Source of the DNA: Microbacterium ureisolvens
GTDB taxonomy: Bacteria; Actinomycetota; Actinomycetes; Actinomycetales; Microbacteriaceae
Assembly: GCF_019511645.1 (NCBI RefSeq)
Contig: NZ_JAEUAX010000001.1
Coordinates: forward strand, 496,001 to 560,000
Direction: 5' to 3'
DNA length: 64,000 nt
Shown here: positions 8,763-16,917 of the stretch, piece after piece
Position numbering within the stretch: the stretch's first letter is position 1
Layout: every line of letters starts with the position of its first letter
Position numbers and translations under genes: made by a program
The notes under the pieces: model-generated
The model's database searches: none
Seen by the model: only the letters and a program-made list of their open reading frames with translations
Told to the model about the DNA's origin: nothing

Positions 8763-8774
8763 GCCTGCGATCTT

Positions 8775-9626
8775 TCAGCGCACCCGCGTGACCTCGAACT
8801 GGAGGCGCGGGTTCGCGTAGGCGTCCTGCGACTCGACGAGCTGCAACTCGCGCTCGCCCGAGGCGTGGGTGCGCTCGAGCAGGTCGTAGACGCTCGACGT
8901 CGTGCGCGCGAGGGCGTCGGCAGCGTCGCCGGTCCGGCGGTAGTGCGCCGTGAAGAGCGCCGCTGTGACATCGCCCGAGCCGTTGGCCTTCATCGGGATG
9001 TGCGGGGTCTGCACGATCCACGCGCCCTCATCGGTGACCGCGAGCATCTCGATCGTGCCCTCGGCGCGATCCGGACGCTCGACGCTCGTGACCAGCACGG
9101 TGCTCGGTCCCATCGCGCGAGCAGCGTCCGCGGAGGCGAGGGTCGAGTCGAGGTGCGTCGGCTCGGTCTCGGTGAGGAACCCGAGCTCGAACTGGTTCGG
9201 GGTGATGATGTCGGCGGCGGGAACGACACGGTCGCGCAGCAGCACCGGGATCGCAGGGGCCACGAAGCAGCCCGACTTGGCGTTGCCCATCACGGGGTCG
9301 CACGCGTAGACCGCGGACGGATTGGCCTGCTTGACGCGGGCGACGGTGTCGAGGATGACATCGGCGATGCCGTCGCCGCCCTGATACCCCGACAGGACGA
9401 CGTCGATCTGCGGGAACACGCCACGCTCCTCGATGCCGGCGACGACGTCGCGGACATCTTCCGGACTGATCATCGGGCCGCGCCACGCGCCGTAGCCGGT
9501 GTGGTTCGAGAAGTTGACCGTGTACACCGGCATCACCTCGACGCCGATGCGCTGCAGCGGGAAGACGGCGGCGGAGTTGCCGACGTGGCCGTAGGCGACC
9601 GCGGACTGGATCGAGAGGATCTTCAC
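8775..9626 (-). CDS. pdxY: Pyridoxal kinase
   Basis: A 283-residue ribokinase-fold enzyme that phosphorylates pyridoxal (B6 salvage). GTG at 9626 begins MKILSIQSAVAYGHVGNSAA, the typical PdxY start; upstream codons in frame are not conserved. Other motifs are VNFSNHTGYG, CDPVMGN, ITPNQFELGFLT and the ATP/anion-hole motif KANGSGDVTAALF near residue 223. The length is close to E. coli PdxY (about 287). It lies seven bases downstream of pdxR on the same strand, so regulator and salvage kinase are probably one transcript, divergent from de novo pdxST. Confidence 0.94.
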   Translation of the reverse strand: MKILSIQSAVAYGHVGNSAAVFPLQRIGVEVMPVYTVNFSNHTGYGAWRGPMISPEDVRDVVAGIEERGVFPQIDVVLSGYQGGDGIADVILDTVARVKQANPSAVYACDPVMGNAKSGCFVAPAIPVLLRDRVVPAADIITPNQFELGFLTETEPTHLDSTLASADAARAMGPSTVLVTSVERPDRAEGTIEMLAVTDEGAWIVQTPHIPMKANGSGDVTAALFTAHYRRTGDAADALARTTSSVYDLLERTHASGERELQLVESQDAYANPRLQFEVTRVR

Positions 9627-9633
9627 CGCTCGA

Positions 9634-10977
9634 TCATGCCACTTCGCGCGTGACGAGCCGTCCACCGGCCGCACGTACGGCGGCGGCCACATCGACGGCG
9701 AGCCGTTCGGCGTCGGCATCGTCCAGGTCGTGGACGGTGAGGCGGAGGCGCCGGGAGGGCCCGGCGCCCGCGAGGGCGAAGTCGTCGCCGGCGCGCGCCA
9801 GCCAGCCGCGTCGCATGAGCTGCTCCGAGACGTCCCGCGCGGGAACAGGGAGCGGGATCCACAGGTTCAACCCGTCTCCGGCGCCCGCCGGCACGCCCTC
9901 GTTCGTGAGCCGCTCGACGAAGGCGGCGTTGCGCGCCGCGTAGTGTGCGCCCGCGCGCTCGATCGCCGCCATGGTCGCGGCATCCGTCACCAACGCGTGG
10001 GTCAGCCGCTGCAGCAGGTGACTCACCCACGTCGTACCGGGCGTGAGCCGGATCGCGAGCCGTTCCGCGGTCTCGGGATCGGATGCCGTCACCGCCAGGC
10101 ACATGTCGGGTCCGAGGAATTTCGACACCGACCGCACGAGCGCCCAGCGGCGATGGCCGCGGGAGATCAGCGAGTGGAAGGGCTGCCGCGACAGGAGCGA
10201 GAAGTGGTCGTCCTCGATCACGAGCAGGTAGGGGTGCTCGCGAAGCACCGCGCGCAGCTCTTCGGCCCGGCGCGCGGAGAGGCTCGCGCCGGTCGGGTTC
10301 TGCGCGCGCGGCGTGTGGACGACGGCCCGCACGCCCTGCTCGATGGCGGACTGCAACCCCTCGACGGTCATGCCCTCGTCGTCGACGGGGACGGGGACGG
10401 GGCGGTAGCCGCCGATCCGCACGGTGTGGATGCTCGTGAGGAAGCAGGGGTCCTCGAGGGCGACGGCGTCGTCGCGGGTGAGTGCCTGGGCGAGCAGCCG
10501 TTCGACGGCGTCCGCGGCACCGCTCGTGACCGTGAGGCGCATGTCGGCGGCGGGGGCGAGCCCGTCGCGCATCCACTCGAGCGCCCAGCGCTCCAGACCC
10601 GGGTCGATGACCGGCTCGCCGTACAGGACAGGCCGGCCGGCCATCGCCGCGAGGGCGCCGGAGAGGTCCGGGATCAGCTCGGGGTCGGGGTTCCCTGTGC
10701 CGACATCGCGCAGCACGCTGCCCGCGGCGAAGCCCTCCTGGGCGACGGGGGAGAGGTCGGCGACGCGCGTGCCGCCCCGGCCCCGGGTGACGATCACCCC
10801 GGCCTGGGTGAGCTGGCGGTACGCCGCGACGATCGTGTTGCGGTTCACGCCGAGCTCGTCGGCGAGAGAGCGCACCGGCGGCAGGACGTCGCCGGGATGA
10901 AGGTCGCCGCGCTCGATGCGGGCCCGCAGGCTGTCGGCGATCTCGGATGCGGATCGGCCGCTGATGTCGAGATCCAT
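9634..10977 (-). CDS. pdxR: PdxR, MocR-type regulator of vitamin B6 genes
   Basis: A 447-residue GntR/MocR protein. Residues 1-75 are a winged helix-turn-helix (PPVRSLADELGVNRNTIVAA). Residues about 90-440 are a fold-type-I aminotransferase domain with NPTG (227-230), the acidic cofactor residue in VIEDDHF, and the PLP lysine K286 in SVSKFLGPD. In related actinobacteria PdxR activates pdxST when PLP is low and represses itself. The divergent position opposite pdxS fits this, with a perfect palindrome in between at 11036-11049. The ATG lies at 10977. It forms an operon with pdxY. Confidence 0.92.
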   Translation of the reverse strand: MDLDISGRSASEIADSLRARIERGDLHPGDVLPPVRSLADELGVNRNTIVAAYRQLTQAGVIVTRGRGGTRVADLSPVAQEGFAAGSVLRDVGTGNPDPELIPDLSGALAAMAGRPVLYGEPVIDPGLERWALEWMRDGLAPAADMRLTVTSGAADAVERLLAQALTRDDAVALEDPCFLTSIHTVRIGGYRPVPVPVDDEGMTVEGLQSAIEQGVRAVVHTPRAQNPTGASLSARRAEELRAVLREHPYLLVIEDDHFSLLSRQPFHSLISRGHRRWALVRSVSKFLGPDMCLAVTASDPETAERLAIRLTPGTTWVSHLLQRLTHALVTDAATMAAIERAGAHYAARNAAFVERLTNEGVPAGAGDGLNLWIPLPVPARDVSEQLMRRGWLARAGDDFALAGAGPSRRLRLTVHDLDDADAERLAVDVAAAVRAAGGRLVTREVA

Positions 10978-11035
10978 GCCCGCCCTCCCTGTGGCCTCCG
11001 TCCCGCCGAGTGCAGGACCCCGCCCATGCTATCTT

Positions 11036-11049
11036 TTGGCCTAGGCCAA
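11036..11049. promoter_or_regulatory. Predicted PdxR operator, 14-bp palindrome
   Basis: TTGGCCTAGGCCAA is a perfect palindrome in the 127-base pdxR/pdxS intergenic region, about 55 bases from each start codon. C. glutamicum PdxR is known to bind the equivalent intergenic region. Assigning this site to PdxR is inference. Confidence 0.6.
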
Positions 11050-11104
11050 TACCCGCATTGTCCTCACCTGTTGCGCCAGCGCGCGCCGATCGAAGGGAAA
11101 GCTC

Positions 11105-11992
11105 GTGACCACCGACACGGGAACCGACCGCGTCAAGCGCGGCCTCGCCGAGATGCTCAAGGGCGGCGTCATCATGGACGTCGTCACGCCCGACCAGGCG
11201 AAGATCGCCGAAGACGCCGGCGCTGTGGCCGTCATGGCGCTCGAGCGCGTGCCGGCCGACATCCGCGCGCAGGGCGGCGTGTCGCGCATGAGCGACCCGG
11301 ACATGATCGACGGCATCATCGAGGCCGTCTCGATCCCTGTGATGGCGAAGGCCCGCATCGGCCACTTCGTCGAGGCGCAGGTGCTGCAGGAGCTCGGCGT
11401 CGACTACATCGACGAATCCGAGGTGCTCTCGCCCGCCGACTACGTGAACCACATCGACAAGTGGAACTTCACCGTGCCGTTCGTGTGCGGCGCGACCAAC
11501 CTGGGTGAGGCGCTGCGCCGCATCAACGAGGGCGCCGCCATGATCCGCTCGAAGGGCGAGGCGGGCACCGGCGACGTGTCGGAGGCCACCAAGCACATCC
11601 GCAAGATCACGAGCGAGATCAACGTGCTGCGCTCGATGACCAAGGACGAGCTGTACGTCGCCGCGAAGGAGCTTCAGGCGCCGTACGACCTCGTGGCCGA
11701 GATCGCCGAGACCGGCAAGCTCCCCGTCGTGCTCTTCGTCGCAGGCGGCGTCGCCACCCCCGCGGACGCCGCGATGATGATGCAGATGGGCGCCGACGGC
11801 GTGTTCGTCGGCTCGGGCATCTTCAAGTCGGGCAACCCCGCGCAGCGGGCCGCGGCCATCGTCAAGGCGACGACGTTCTACGACGACCCCAAGGTGATCG
11901 CCGACGTGTCGCGCGGCCTGGGCGAGGCCATGGTCGGCATCAACGTCGCCGACCTGCCCGCGCCGCACCGCCTCGCCGAGCGCGGCTGGTGA
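11105..11992 (+). CDS. pdxS: PLP synthase, synthase subunit PdxS
   Basis: A 295-residue (beta/alpha)8 enzyme that builds pyridoxal 5'-phosphate from ribose 5-phosphate, glyceraldehyde 3-phosphate and ammonia. [38 protein letters not shown] and [14 protein letters not shown] (with the active-site Lys) are hallmark segments, as is the phosphate-binding [11 protein letters not shown] at 11105 follows GAAGGGAAAG. The stop overlaps the pdxT start (GTGA), matching the 1:1 complex of the two subunits. Expression probably depends on PdxR. Confidence 0.98.
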   Translation: MTTDTGTDRVKRGLAEMLKGGVIMDVVTPDQAKIAEDAGAVAVMALERVPADIRAQGGVSRMSDPDMIDGIIEAVSIPVMAKARIGHFVEAQVLQELGVDYIDESEVLSPADYVNHIDKWNFTVPFVCGATNLGEALRRINEGAAMIRSKGEAGTGDVSEATKHIRKITSEINVLRSMTKDELYVAAKELQAPYDLVAEIAETGKLPVVLFVAGGVATPADAAMMMQMGADGVFVGSGIFKSGNPAQRAAAIVKATTFYDDPKVIADVSRGLGEAMVGINVADLPAPHRLAERGW

Positions 11993-12588
11993 CGACGACA
12001 CCACGCGTCGGTGTCCTGGCGCTGCAGGGAGACGTCCGTGAGCACGTGCGCGTGCTCACGGACCTCGGCGCCGAGGTGACCAGGATCCGCCGCCCCGAGG
12101 AGCTCGCGGCGGTGGACGGGCTCGTGCTCCCCGGCGGCGAGTCCAGCGTCATCGACAAGCTCTCGCGCGCGTTCGGCATGCGCGAGCCCGTGCGCGAGGC
12201 GATCGCAGACGGCATGCCGGTCTACGGTACGTGCGCCGGCCTCATCCTCCTCGCCGACCGGATCACCGACGGCATCGAGGGTCAGCAGACCTTCGGAGGA
12301 CTCGACGTCACGGTGCGCCGGAACGCCTTCGGCAGCCAGGTGGACTCGTTCGAGGTCGACCTCGACATCCCGGCGCTCGGCGGGTCGCCCGTCCACGCGG
12401 TGTTCATCCGCGCGCCGCTCGTCGAGCAGTCGGGCGAGGGCGTCGAGCGGCTCGCAACCCTCGACGACGGCCGCGTCGTGGCCGTGCGGCAGGGCTCGCT
12501 CCTGGGCACCTCGTTCCACCCCGAAGTCACCGGCGAGCACCGCTTCCACGCGCTGTTCCTCGACATGGTGCGCGAGCGGGTCCGATGA
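11989..12588 (+). CDS. pdxT: PLP synthase, glutaminase subunit PdxT
   Basis: A 199-residue class I glutamine amidotransferase that supplies ammonia to PdxS. It starts [13 protein letters not shown] and has the oxyanion loop [11 protein letters not shown], the nucleophile Cys in [11 protein letters not shown], and the His-Glu pair in [13 protein letters not shown]. All triad elements are present. GTG at 11989 overlaps the pdxS stop by four bases. Confidence 0.97.
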   Translation: MTTTPRVGVLALQGDVREHVRVLTDLGAEVTRIRRPEELAAVDGLVLPGGESSVIDKLSRAFGMREPVREAIADGMPVYGTCAGLILLADRITDGIEGQQTFGGLDVTVRRNAFGSQVDSFEVDLDIPALGGSPVHAVFIRAPLVEQSGEGVERLATLDDGRVVAVRQGSLLGTSFHPEVTGEHRFHALFLDMVRERVR

Positions 12589-12612
12589 CGGGGCGCGCGC
12601 GACACGTCGAGG

Positions 12613-12618
12613 TAGATT
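12613..12618 (+). promoter_or_regulatory. -10 box TAGATT before EVE-like gene
   Basis: TAGATT ends eight bases before the first base of the ATG at 12626, and no ribosome site is visible. This spacing suggests a leaderless or nearly leaderless transcript. Confidence 0.45.
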
Positions 12619-12625
12619 CGGAATC

Positions 12626-13147
12626 ATGACGATCAACGACTGGTGGCGCGAGCACCCCGAGGAGCGCTACTGGATGATCGCCCCGTCGCGCGGCATCGTC
12701 GGCGACGCCCTGTCGGCGCCGAAGGCGCAGGACGAACGCCGATTCGAGTGGTCCCACGAGCTCGTCGGCTTCACCGAGCCCGGTGACACGCTGTTCGTCT
12801 GGGACCGCACCCTGCCGGTGCCCGGCATCGCGGCGTGGGGCCGCGTGCTCGGCCCGCTGGGGGAGGAGACCCGCGAGCGGCGCGGCGACGACCTGCCCCA
12901 CTGGCGCATGCCGATCAGCGACACCCTGCGGCTCGCCGCACCGATCACCCTGCCGAGCCTGCGCCGCGTGGGCAGCGAGATCGTCACGGTGCGCGACCGG
13001 GTGGAGGAGCTCACCGAGGGCCCCGTCTACTTCCCCTTCATCGGCTCGGCCGAGACGCTCGCACCGGCTCCCGCGTACCTCACGAAGGTCCCGCGCGACC
13101 TGGTGGCGCTGCTGTCGTCGAGGTTCGGCTTCGAGTTCGCGCTCTAG
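12626..13147 (+). CDS. EVE/PUA-like protein of unknown function
   Basis: A 173-residue soluble protein. ERYWMIAPSRG near the start and the central FTEPGDTLFVWDR...GIAAWGRVLGP recall EVE-domain (PUA-like) proteins, where an aromatic cage binds modified bases or RNA; this is a fold-level impression. LTKVPRDLVALLSSRF near the end is unlike any catalytic motif I know. It lies 37 bases after pdxT and before yebC, with its own likely -10 box, so it need not belong to the B6 operon. No membrane segments are seen. Confidence 0.7.
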   Translation: MTINDWWREHPEERYWMIAPSRGIVGDALSAPKAQDERRFEWSHELVGFTEPGDTLFVWDRTLPVPGIAAWGRVLGPLGEETRERRGDDLPHWRMPISDTLRLAAPITLPSLRRVGSEIVTVRDRVEELTEGPVYFPFIGSAETLAPAPAYLTKVPRDLVALLSSRFGFEFAL

Positions 13148-13220
13148 CGCGGGGATAAACTAGTCCGTCGGGCGAGGCGTTCACACGCCCGCACCCGACG
13201 AGCGTGAATTCAGGAGGACC

Positions 13221-13982
13221 ATGTCCGGGCATTCCAAGTGGGCGACGACCAAGCACAAGAAGGCCGTCATCGACGCGCGCCGTGCGAAGTCATGGGCCAA
13301 GCTCATCAAGAACATCGAAGTGGCAGCCAAGCTCGGCGGACCCGACCTGCAGGGCAACCCGACCCTGTTCGACGCCGTGCTCAAGGCGAAGAAGACGTCC
13401 GTCCCGAAGGACAACATCGACCGCGCCATCAAGCGCGGGGCCGGCATCGGGGGCGAGTCGGTCGAGTACGCCTCGATCATGTACGAGGGCTACGGCCCCA
13501 ACGGCGTCGCCCTCATGATCGAGTGTCTGACCGACAACAAGAACCGCGCCGCGGCGGAGGTGCGCACCGCGCTCACCCGGAACGGCGGCACCCTCGCCGA
13601 CCCCGGCAGCGTCGCCTACAACTTCACCCGCAAGGGCGTCATCGTCGTCGGCGGCGAAGGCACCAGCGAGGACGACGTCATGCTCGCGGTGCTCGAGGCC
13701 GGTGCCGAAGAGGTGGAGCCGCACGCGCAGGGCTTCGAGGTCATCACGGAGGCCACCGACCTGGTGACCGTGCGCTCGGCCCTGCAGGACGCGGGCATCG
13801 AGTACGAGTCGGCCGACGTCGAGTTCGTCCCCAACCTCAAGGTCGAGGTCGACGCCGACACCGCGCGCAAGGTCTTCCGTCTCATCGACGCCCTCGAGGA
13901 CAGCGACGACGTTCAGAACGTCTACAGCAACTTCGACCTCACCGCGGAGGTTCAGGCGGAGCTCGAGAACGACGAGGACTGA
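13221..13982 (+). CDS. YebC/TACO1-family translation or transcription factor
   Basis: A 253-residue YebC family protein. The N-terminal signature [15 protein letters not shown], the central [17 protein letters not shown] and the later [14 protein letters not shown] are diagnostic. The three-domain protein is acidic at the end. The family was called transcriptional regulators; recent work on relatives points to relief of ribosome stalling at proline stretches. ATG at 13221 has a strong AGGAGG site, and TAAACT at 13156-13161 could be its -10. As in many bacteria it precedes ruvCAB, but a strong hairpin separates them here. Confidence 0.96.
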   Translation: MSGHSKWATTKHKKAVIDARRAKSWAKLIKNIEVAAKLGGPDLQGNPTLFDAVLKAKKTSVPKDNIDRAIKRGAGIGGESVEYASIMYEGYGPNGVALMIECLTDNKNRAAAEVRTALTRNGGTLADPGSVAYNFTRKGVIVVGGEGTSEDDVMLAVLEAGAEEVEPHAQGFEVITEATDLVTVRSALQDAGIEYESADVEFVPNLKVEVDADTARKVFRLIDALEDSDDVQNVYSNFDLTAEVQAELENDED

Positions 13983-13989
13983 CCGGATC

Positions 13990-14031
13990 GACGGATGCTG
14001 CGACCAGGCGCGCCTGGCCGCAGCATCCGTC
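13990..14031. terminator. Long hairpin between yebC and ruvC
   Basis: Outer arms GACGGATGCTGCG and its exact complement (13 bp) enclose a second perfect palindrome (14004-14017, CCAGGCGCGCCTGG), with one A/C mismatch between them. The element starts eight bases after the yebC stop. There is no clear T tract. It shares the GGATGC core with the 8734-8762 hairpin. Confidence 0.72.
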
Positions 14032-14040
14032 TTCCTCGCC

Positions 14041-14046
14041 TAGCGT
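14041..14046 (+). promoter_or_regulatory. -10 box TAGCGT, probable leaderless ruvC promoter
   Basis: The final T lies seven bases before the first base of the ruvC GTG. That is where transcription would start at the initiation codon itself. The same spacing precedes ruvA and rarA. Confidence 0.55.
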
Positions 14047-14052
14047 GGGGGA

Positions 14053-14625
14053 GTGACATCCTCTCGCGGTCGACTGCGCGTGCTCGGAATCGATCCGGGT
14101 CTGACGCGCTGCGGTGTCGGCGTCGTCGACGTCGCGCCCGACCGTTCTGCCGTGCTGGTCCACGTGGGAGTCGTGCGGTCCGATCCCGGCACCCCGATCG
14201 AGGAGAGGCTCGCGGTCATCGCGCGAGGCCTGCGCGCGGTCCTCGACACGCACGATCCCGATGTCGTCGCCGTGGAGCGGGTGTTCGCACAGCACAACCG
14301 CGCCACCGTGATGGGCACCGCGCAGGCCAGCGGGATCGCGCTGCTCGTGGCGGGCGAGCGAGGCATCACCGCGGCCACGCACACCCCGTCCGAGGTGAAA
14401 GCCGCGATCACGGGGTATGGCAACGCCGACAAGCGACAGGTCCAGACGATGGTGGCGCGGGTCCTCCGGCTGGAGGAGCTCCCGAAGCCCGCCGACGCCG
14501 CCGACGCACTGGCACTCGCGCTCTGCCACGCGTGGCGCGGCGCGCCGGCGAGGGCCGCGGCATCCGGTCCGCTGACACCGGCGCAGCGCGCCTGGGCCGA
14601 CGCGGAGCGGCTCGCACGACGATGA
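14053..14625 (+). CDS. ruvC: Holliday junction resolvase RuvC
   Basis: A 190-residue RNase H-fold endonuclease that cuts Holliday junctions bound by RuvAB. Catalytic acids are visible in [11 protein letters not shown] (Asp), VAVERVF (Glu) and the C-terminal [13 protein letters not shown] (Asp pair). [15 protein letters not shown] and [18 protein letters not shown] are family motifs. GTG at 14053 directly follows a -10-like box, without a ribosome site. The ruvA start is 60 bases downstream with its own -10 box. Confidence 0.97.
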   Translation: MTSSRGRLRVLGIDPGLTRCGVGVVDVAPDRSAVLVHVGVVRSDPGTPIEERLAVIARGLRAVLDTHDPDVVAVERVFAQHNRATVMGTAQASGIALLVAGERGITAATHTPSEVKAAITGYGNADKRQVQTMVARVLRLEELPKPADAADALALALCHAWRGAPARAAASGPLTPAQRAWADAERLARR

Positions 14626-14672
14626 TCCGGTGCGGGGACCGTGTCGCTCGAACAAACGTCCGAACCGGCGCG

Positions 14673-14678
14673 TAGGCT
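14673..14678 (+). promoter_or_regulatory. -10 box TAGGCT, probable leaderless ruvA promoter
   Basis: The box ends seven bases before the ruvA ATG at 14685. No Shine-Dalgarno sequence is present between them. Confidence 0.5.
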
Positions 14679-14684
14679 CGACGC

Positions 14685-15311
14685 ATGATCTCCTCAGTCC
14701 GCGGCACGGCCGTGCACGTCGATGCGGATGCGGTCGTCGTCGAGGTCGGGGGAGTCGGCCTCCACGTCGCCGTCACGCCGCAGGTCGCGCGCACCACGCA
14801 CCTGGGCGACACCGTCACCCTCCACACTTCGCTCATCGTCCGCGAAGACGCCCTGTCGCTGTTCGGCTTCGAGTCGCGCGAAGAGCTTGTCGTCTTCGGT
14901 CAGCTGCTCGGCGTGACCGGCGTCGGCCCCAAGTCGGCGCTGGGGGTGCTCGCCACGCTGACGGTCCCGCAGATCGCCGACGCCGTCTCCGCCGACGACG
15001 ACGCCCCCTTCCGCCGCGTCTCGGGCATCGGCCCGAAGACGGCGAAGCTCATCGTGGTGCAGCTCGCAGGCAAGATCGCAGTGACGCGCCCCGCTGGTTC
15101 GGCAGGGACGGATGCCACCGCCTCCGCGGCGATCCCCGCCCAGGTCGTGCAGGCCCTCGTCGGCCTCGGCTGGTCCGAGCGCGTGGCGGTGGAAGCCGTC
15201 GAGAACGTGGCCGCCGACGCGTCCGAGTCCGACCGGTCGTCGGTGCCGGCGCTCCTGCGCCTCACGCTCGCCACGCTCGGACCCGCTCGGAAGGAGACCG
15301 TGAGTGGTTGA
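14685..15311 (+). CDS. ruvA: Holliday junction DNA-binding subunit RuvA
   Basis: A 208-residue protein that binds the four-way junction and loads RuvB. An N-terminal OB fold ([14 protein letters not shown]) is followed by two helix-hairpin-helix motifs ([16 protein letters not shown] and [14 protein letters not shown]). A Ser/Ala-rich linker leads to a C-terminal RuvB-binding three-helix domain ([20 protein letters not shown]). The stop overlaps ruvB by eight bases. Confidence 0.97.
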   Translation: MISSVRGTAVHVDADAVVVEVGGVGLHVAVTPQVARTTHLGDTVTLHTSLIVREDALSLFGFESREELVVFGQLLGVTGVGPKSALGVLATLTVPQIADAVSADDDAPFRRVSGIGPKTAKLIVVQLAGKIAVTRPAGSAGTDATASAAIPAQVVQALVGLGWSERVAVEAVENVAADASESDRSSVPALLRLTLATLGPARKETVSG

Positions 15312-16329
15312 CGTACGCGAAGCGGAGGAGCCCGTCGACGAGTCCGAGCTCGCGATCGAGGGAGCACTGCGCCCGACGTCGCTCGCCGAGTTCGTCGGAC
15401 AGCAGAAGGTGCGCGGTCAGATGCAGCTGCTGCTCGACGCGGCGCGGATCCAGCAACGCCCCGCCGACCACATCCTGCTCTCGGGCCCTCCGGGCCTCGG
15501 CAAGACCACGCTCGCGATGATCGTCGCCTACGAGAGCGGGCGTCCGCTGCGGCTGTCCAGCGGTCCCGCGATCCAGCACGCGGGCGACCTCGCCGCCCTC
15601 CTGTCGAGCCTGACGCCCGGCGAGGTCCTCTTCATCGACGAGGTGCACCGCATGGCGCGCTCCGCGGAGGAGATGCTCTACCTCGCGATGGAGGACTTCC
15701 GCATCGACATCATGGTCGGCAAGGGAGCCGGCGCCACGAGCATCCCGCTCGACCTCTCGCCGTTCACCCTGGTCGGTGCCACGACGCGGTCGGGGCTGCT
15801 GCCCAACCCGCTGCGCGACCGCTTCGGCTTCACCGCCCACCTCGAGTACTACGAGCCCGAAGAGCTCGAGCGCGTCATCGAGCGCTCCGCGGTGATGCTC
15901 GGCGTCTCGCTGCCTCCCGCGGCGCGCGCTGAGATCGCGCGCCGATCACGGGGCACGCCCCGCATCGCGAACCGCCTGCTGCGGCGCGTGCGCGACTATC
16001 TGGTCGTCCACGGCCGCACCGGCGCCGACATCGCGGCGGTCGACGCCGCGCTCGACCTCTACGACGTCGACCGGATCGGGCTCGACCGGCTCGACCGCGC
16101 GGTGCTCGACGCCCTGGTGCGACGGTTCCGGGGCGGCCCGGTGGGTCTCAGCACCCTCGCCGTGGCCGTCGGCGAGGAACCCGACACCATCGAGTCGGTG
16201 GTCGAGCCCTATCTGGTGCGCATCGGGTTCATGGGGCGCACCCCGCGCGGACGCATCGCGATGCCCGAGGCCTACGCCCACCTGGGGGTGCCTGCGGCCG
16301 AATCGGTGCTCGGATTCGATGACCTATAA
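15304..16329 (+). CDS. ruvB: Holliday junction ATP-dependent helicase RuvB
   Basis: A 341-residue AAA+ motor that drives branch migration. Walker A is GPPGLGKTT, Walker B is [10 protein letters not shown], sensor 1 is in LVGATTRSG, and the Arg finger is in NPLRDRFG. The C-terminal winged helix includes [12 protein letters not shown] at 15304 gives VDVREAEEP; it lies within ruvA, so expression is coupled. A perfect TATAAT for the next operon overlaps its stop codon. Confidence 0.98.
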   Translation: MVDVREAEEPVDESELAIEGALRPTSLAEFVGQQKVRGQMQLLLDAARIQQRPADHILLSGPPGLGKTTLAMIVAYESGRPLRLSSGPAIQHAGDLAALLSSLTPGEVLFIDEVHRMARSAEEMLYLAMEDFRIDIMVGKGAGATSIPLDLSPFTLVGATTRSGLLPNPLRDRFGFTAHLEYYEPEELERVIERSAVMLGVSLPPAARAEIARRSRGTPRIANRLLRRVRDYLVVHGRTGADIAAVDAALDLYDVDRIGLDRLDRAVLDALVRRFRGGPVGLSTLAVAVGEEPDTIESVVEPYLVRIGFMGRTPRGRIAMPEAYAHLGVPAAESVLGFDDL

Positions 16330-16330
16330 T
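16325..16330 (+). promoter_or_regulatory. Consensus -10 (TATAAT) for yajC-secDF
   Basis: A perfect TATAAT overlaps the ruvB stop codon, about 83 bases before the yajC ATG. No good -35 was found at the usual distance. Confidence 0.45.
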
Positions 16331-16412
16331 CGCTGAAGGTTTACACCCCTTCCCTCCCTGCAAGGCAGCGCCGCCCTGGCGCGTGCCTGACTCGAAAGGT
16401 GCTTCCGGCTCC

Positions 16413-16874
16413 ATGGATATCGCTACGTTCCTGGGCAACTACGGCCTCATCATCCTGCTGGTGGTGCTCCTCGTCTTCATGTTCTGGAGCTCGCGCCGCC
16501 GCATGCAGAAGCAGAAGGCAGAGCAGGAGGAGAAGGCTCGCCAGACGGTCCCCGGCTCCGAGGTCCTGCTGCAGGGAGGCCTCTACGGGACGATCGTGTC
16601 GTACGACGCCGACAACCTCGACCAGCCGGCCATCGTCGAGCTCGCTCCCGGCGTCGAGATCAAGGTCCACAGCCAGGCGATCCTACGGGTCGTCAACCCC
16701 GGCGAGCACGCGGTCACCGAGGACGAGTACCTCGCCGCCGAGGAGAGCCACGCGGAGTACGCCGAGGGCGTCGCCAACGGCGACATCACGTCGATCAGCG
16801 ACGACAAGAGCTCCGCCGCGGGCAAGGAGAAGACCGACCCCGACGCCGAGACCGGCACCAAGTCGCAGGGCTGA
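16413..16874 (+). CDS. yajC: Preprotein translocase accessory subunit YajC
   Basis: A 153-residue inner-membrane protein of the SecDF-YajC complex. One N-terminal membrane helix (IILLVVLLVFMFW, about residues 10-24) is followed by the basic SRRRMQKQKAEQEEKAR and the conserved core VPGSEVLLQGGLYGTIVSYD. The tail is acidic, about 60 residues longer than in E. coli. ATG at 16413 is preferred over the in-frame GTG at 16383 because the helix then begins about ten residues in; GAAAGG lies 15 bases upstream. secD starts 44 bases later. Confidence 0.93.
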   Translation: MDIATFLGNYGLIILLVVLLVFMFWSSRRRMQKQKAEQEEKARQTVPGSEVLLQGGLYGTIVSYDADNLDQPAIVELAPGVEIKVHSQAILRVVNPGEHAVTEDEYLAAEESHAEYAEGVANGDITSISDDKSSAAGKEKTDPDAETGTKSQG

Positions 16875-16917
16875 CACCCCTCCGTTCGCCCGTTCGGGCT
16901 CTCCAGAAAGCAAAGAC

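Noticed and set aside
8734-14031. GGATGC hairpins as a mobile repetitive (REP/MITE-like) element
   Set aside because: Only two hairpins are present, they share just the short core, and there are no target duplications. The same word is frequent inside genes.
16383-16412. Upstream GTG start for yajC
   Set aside because: It would add ten polar residues before the membrane helix and lacks a ribosome site; ATG 16413 fits the family.
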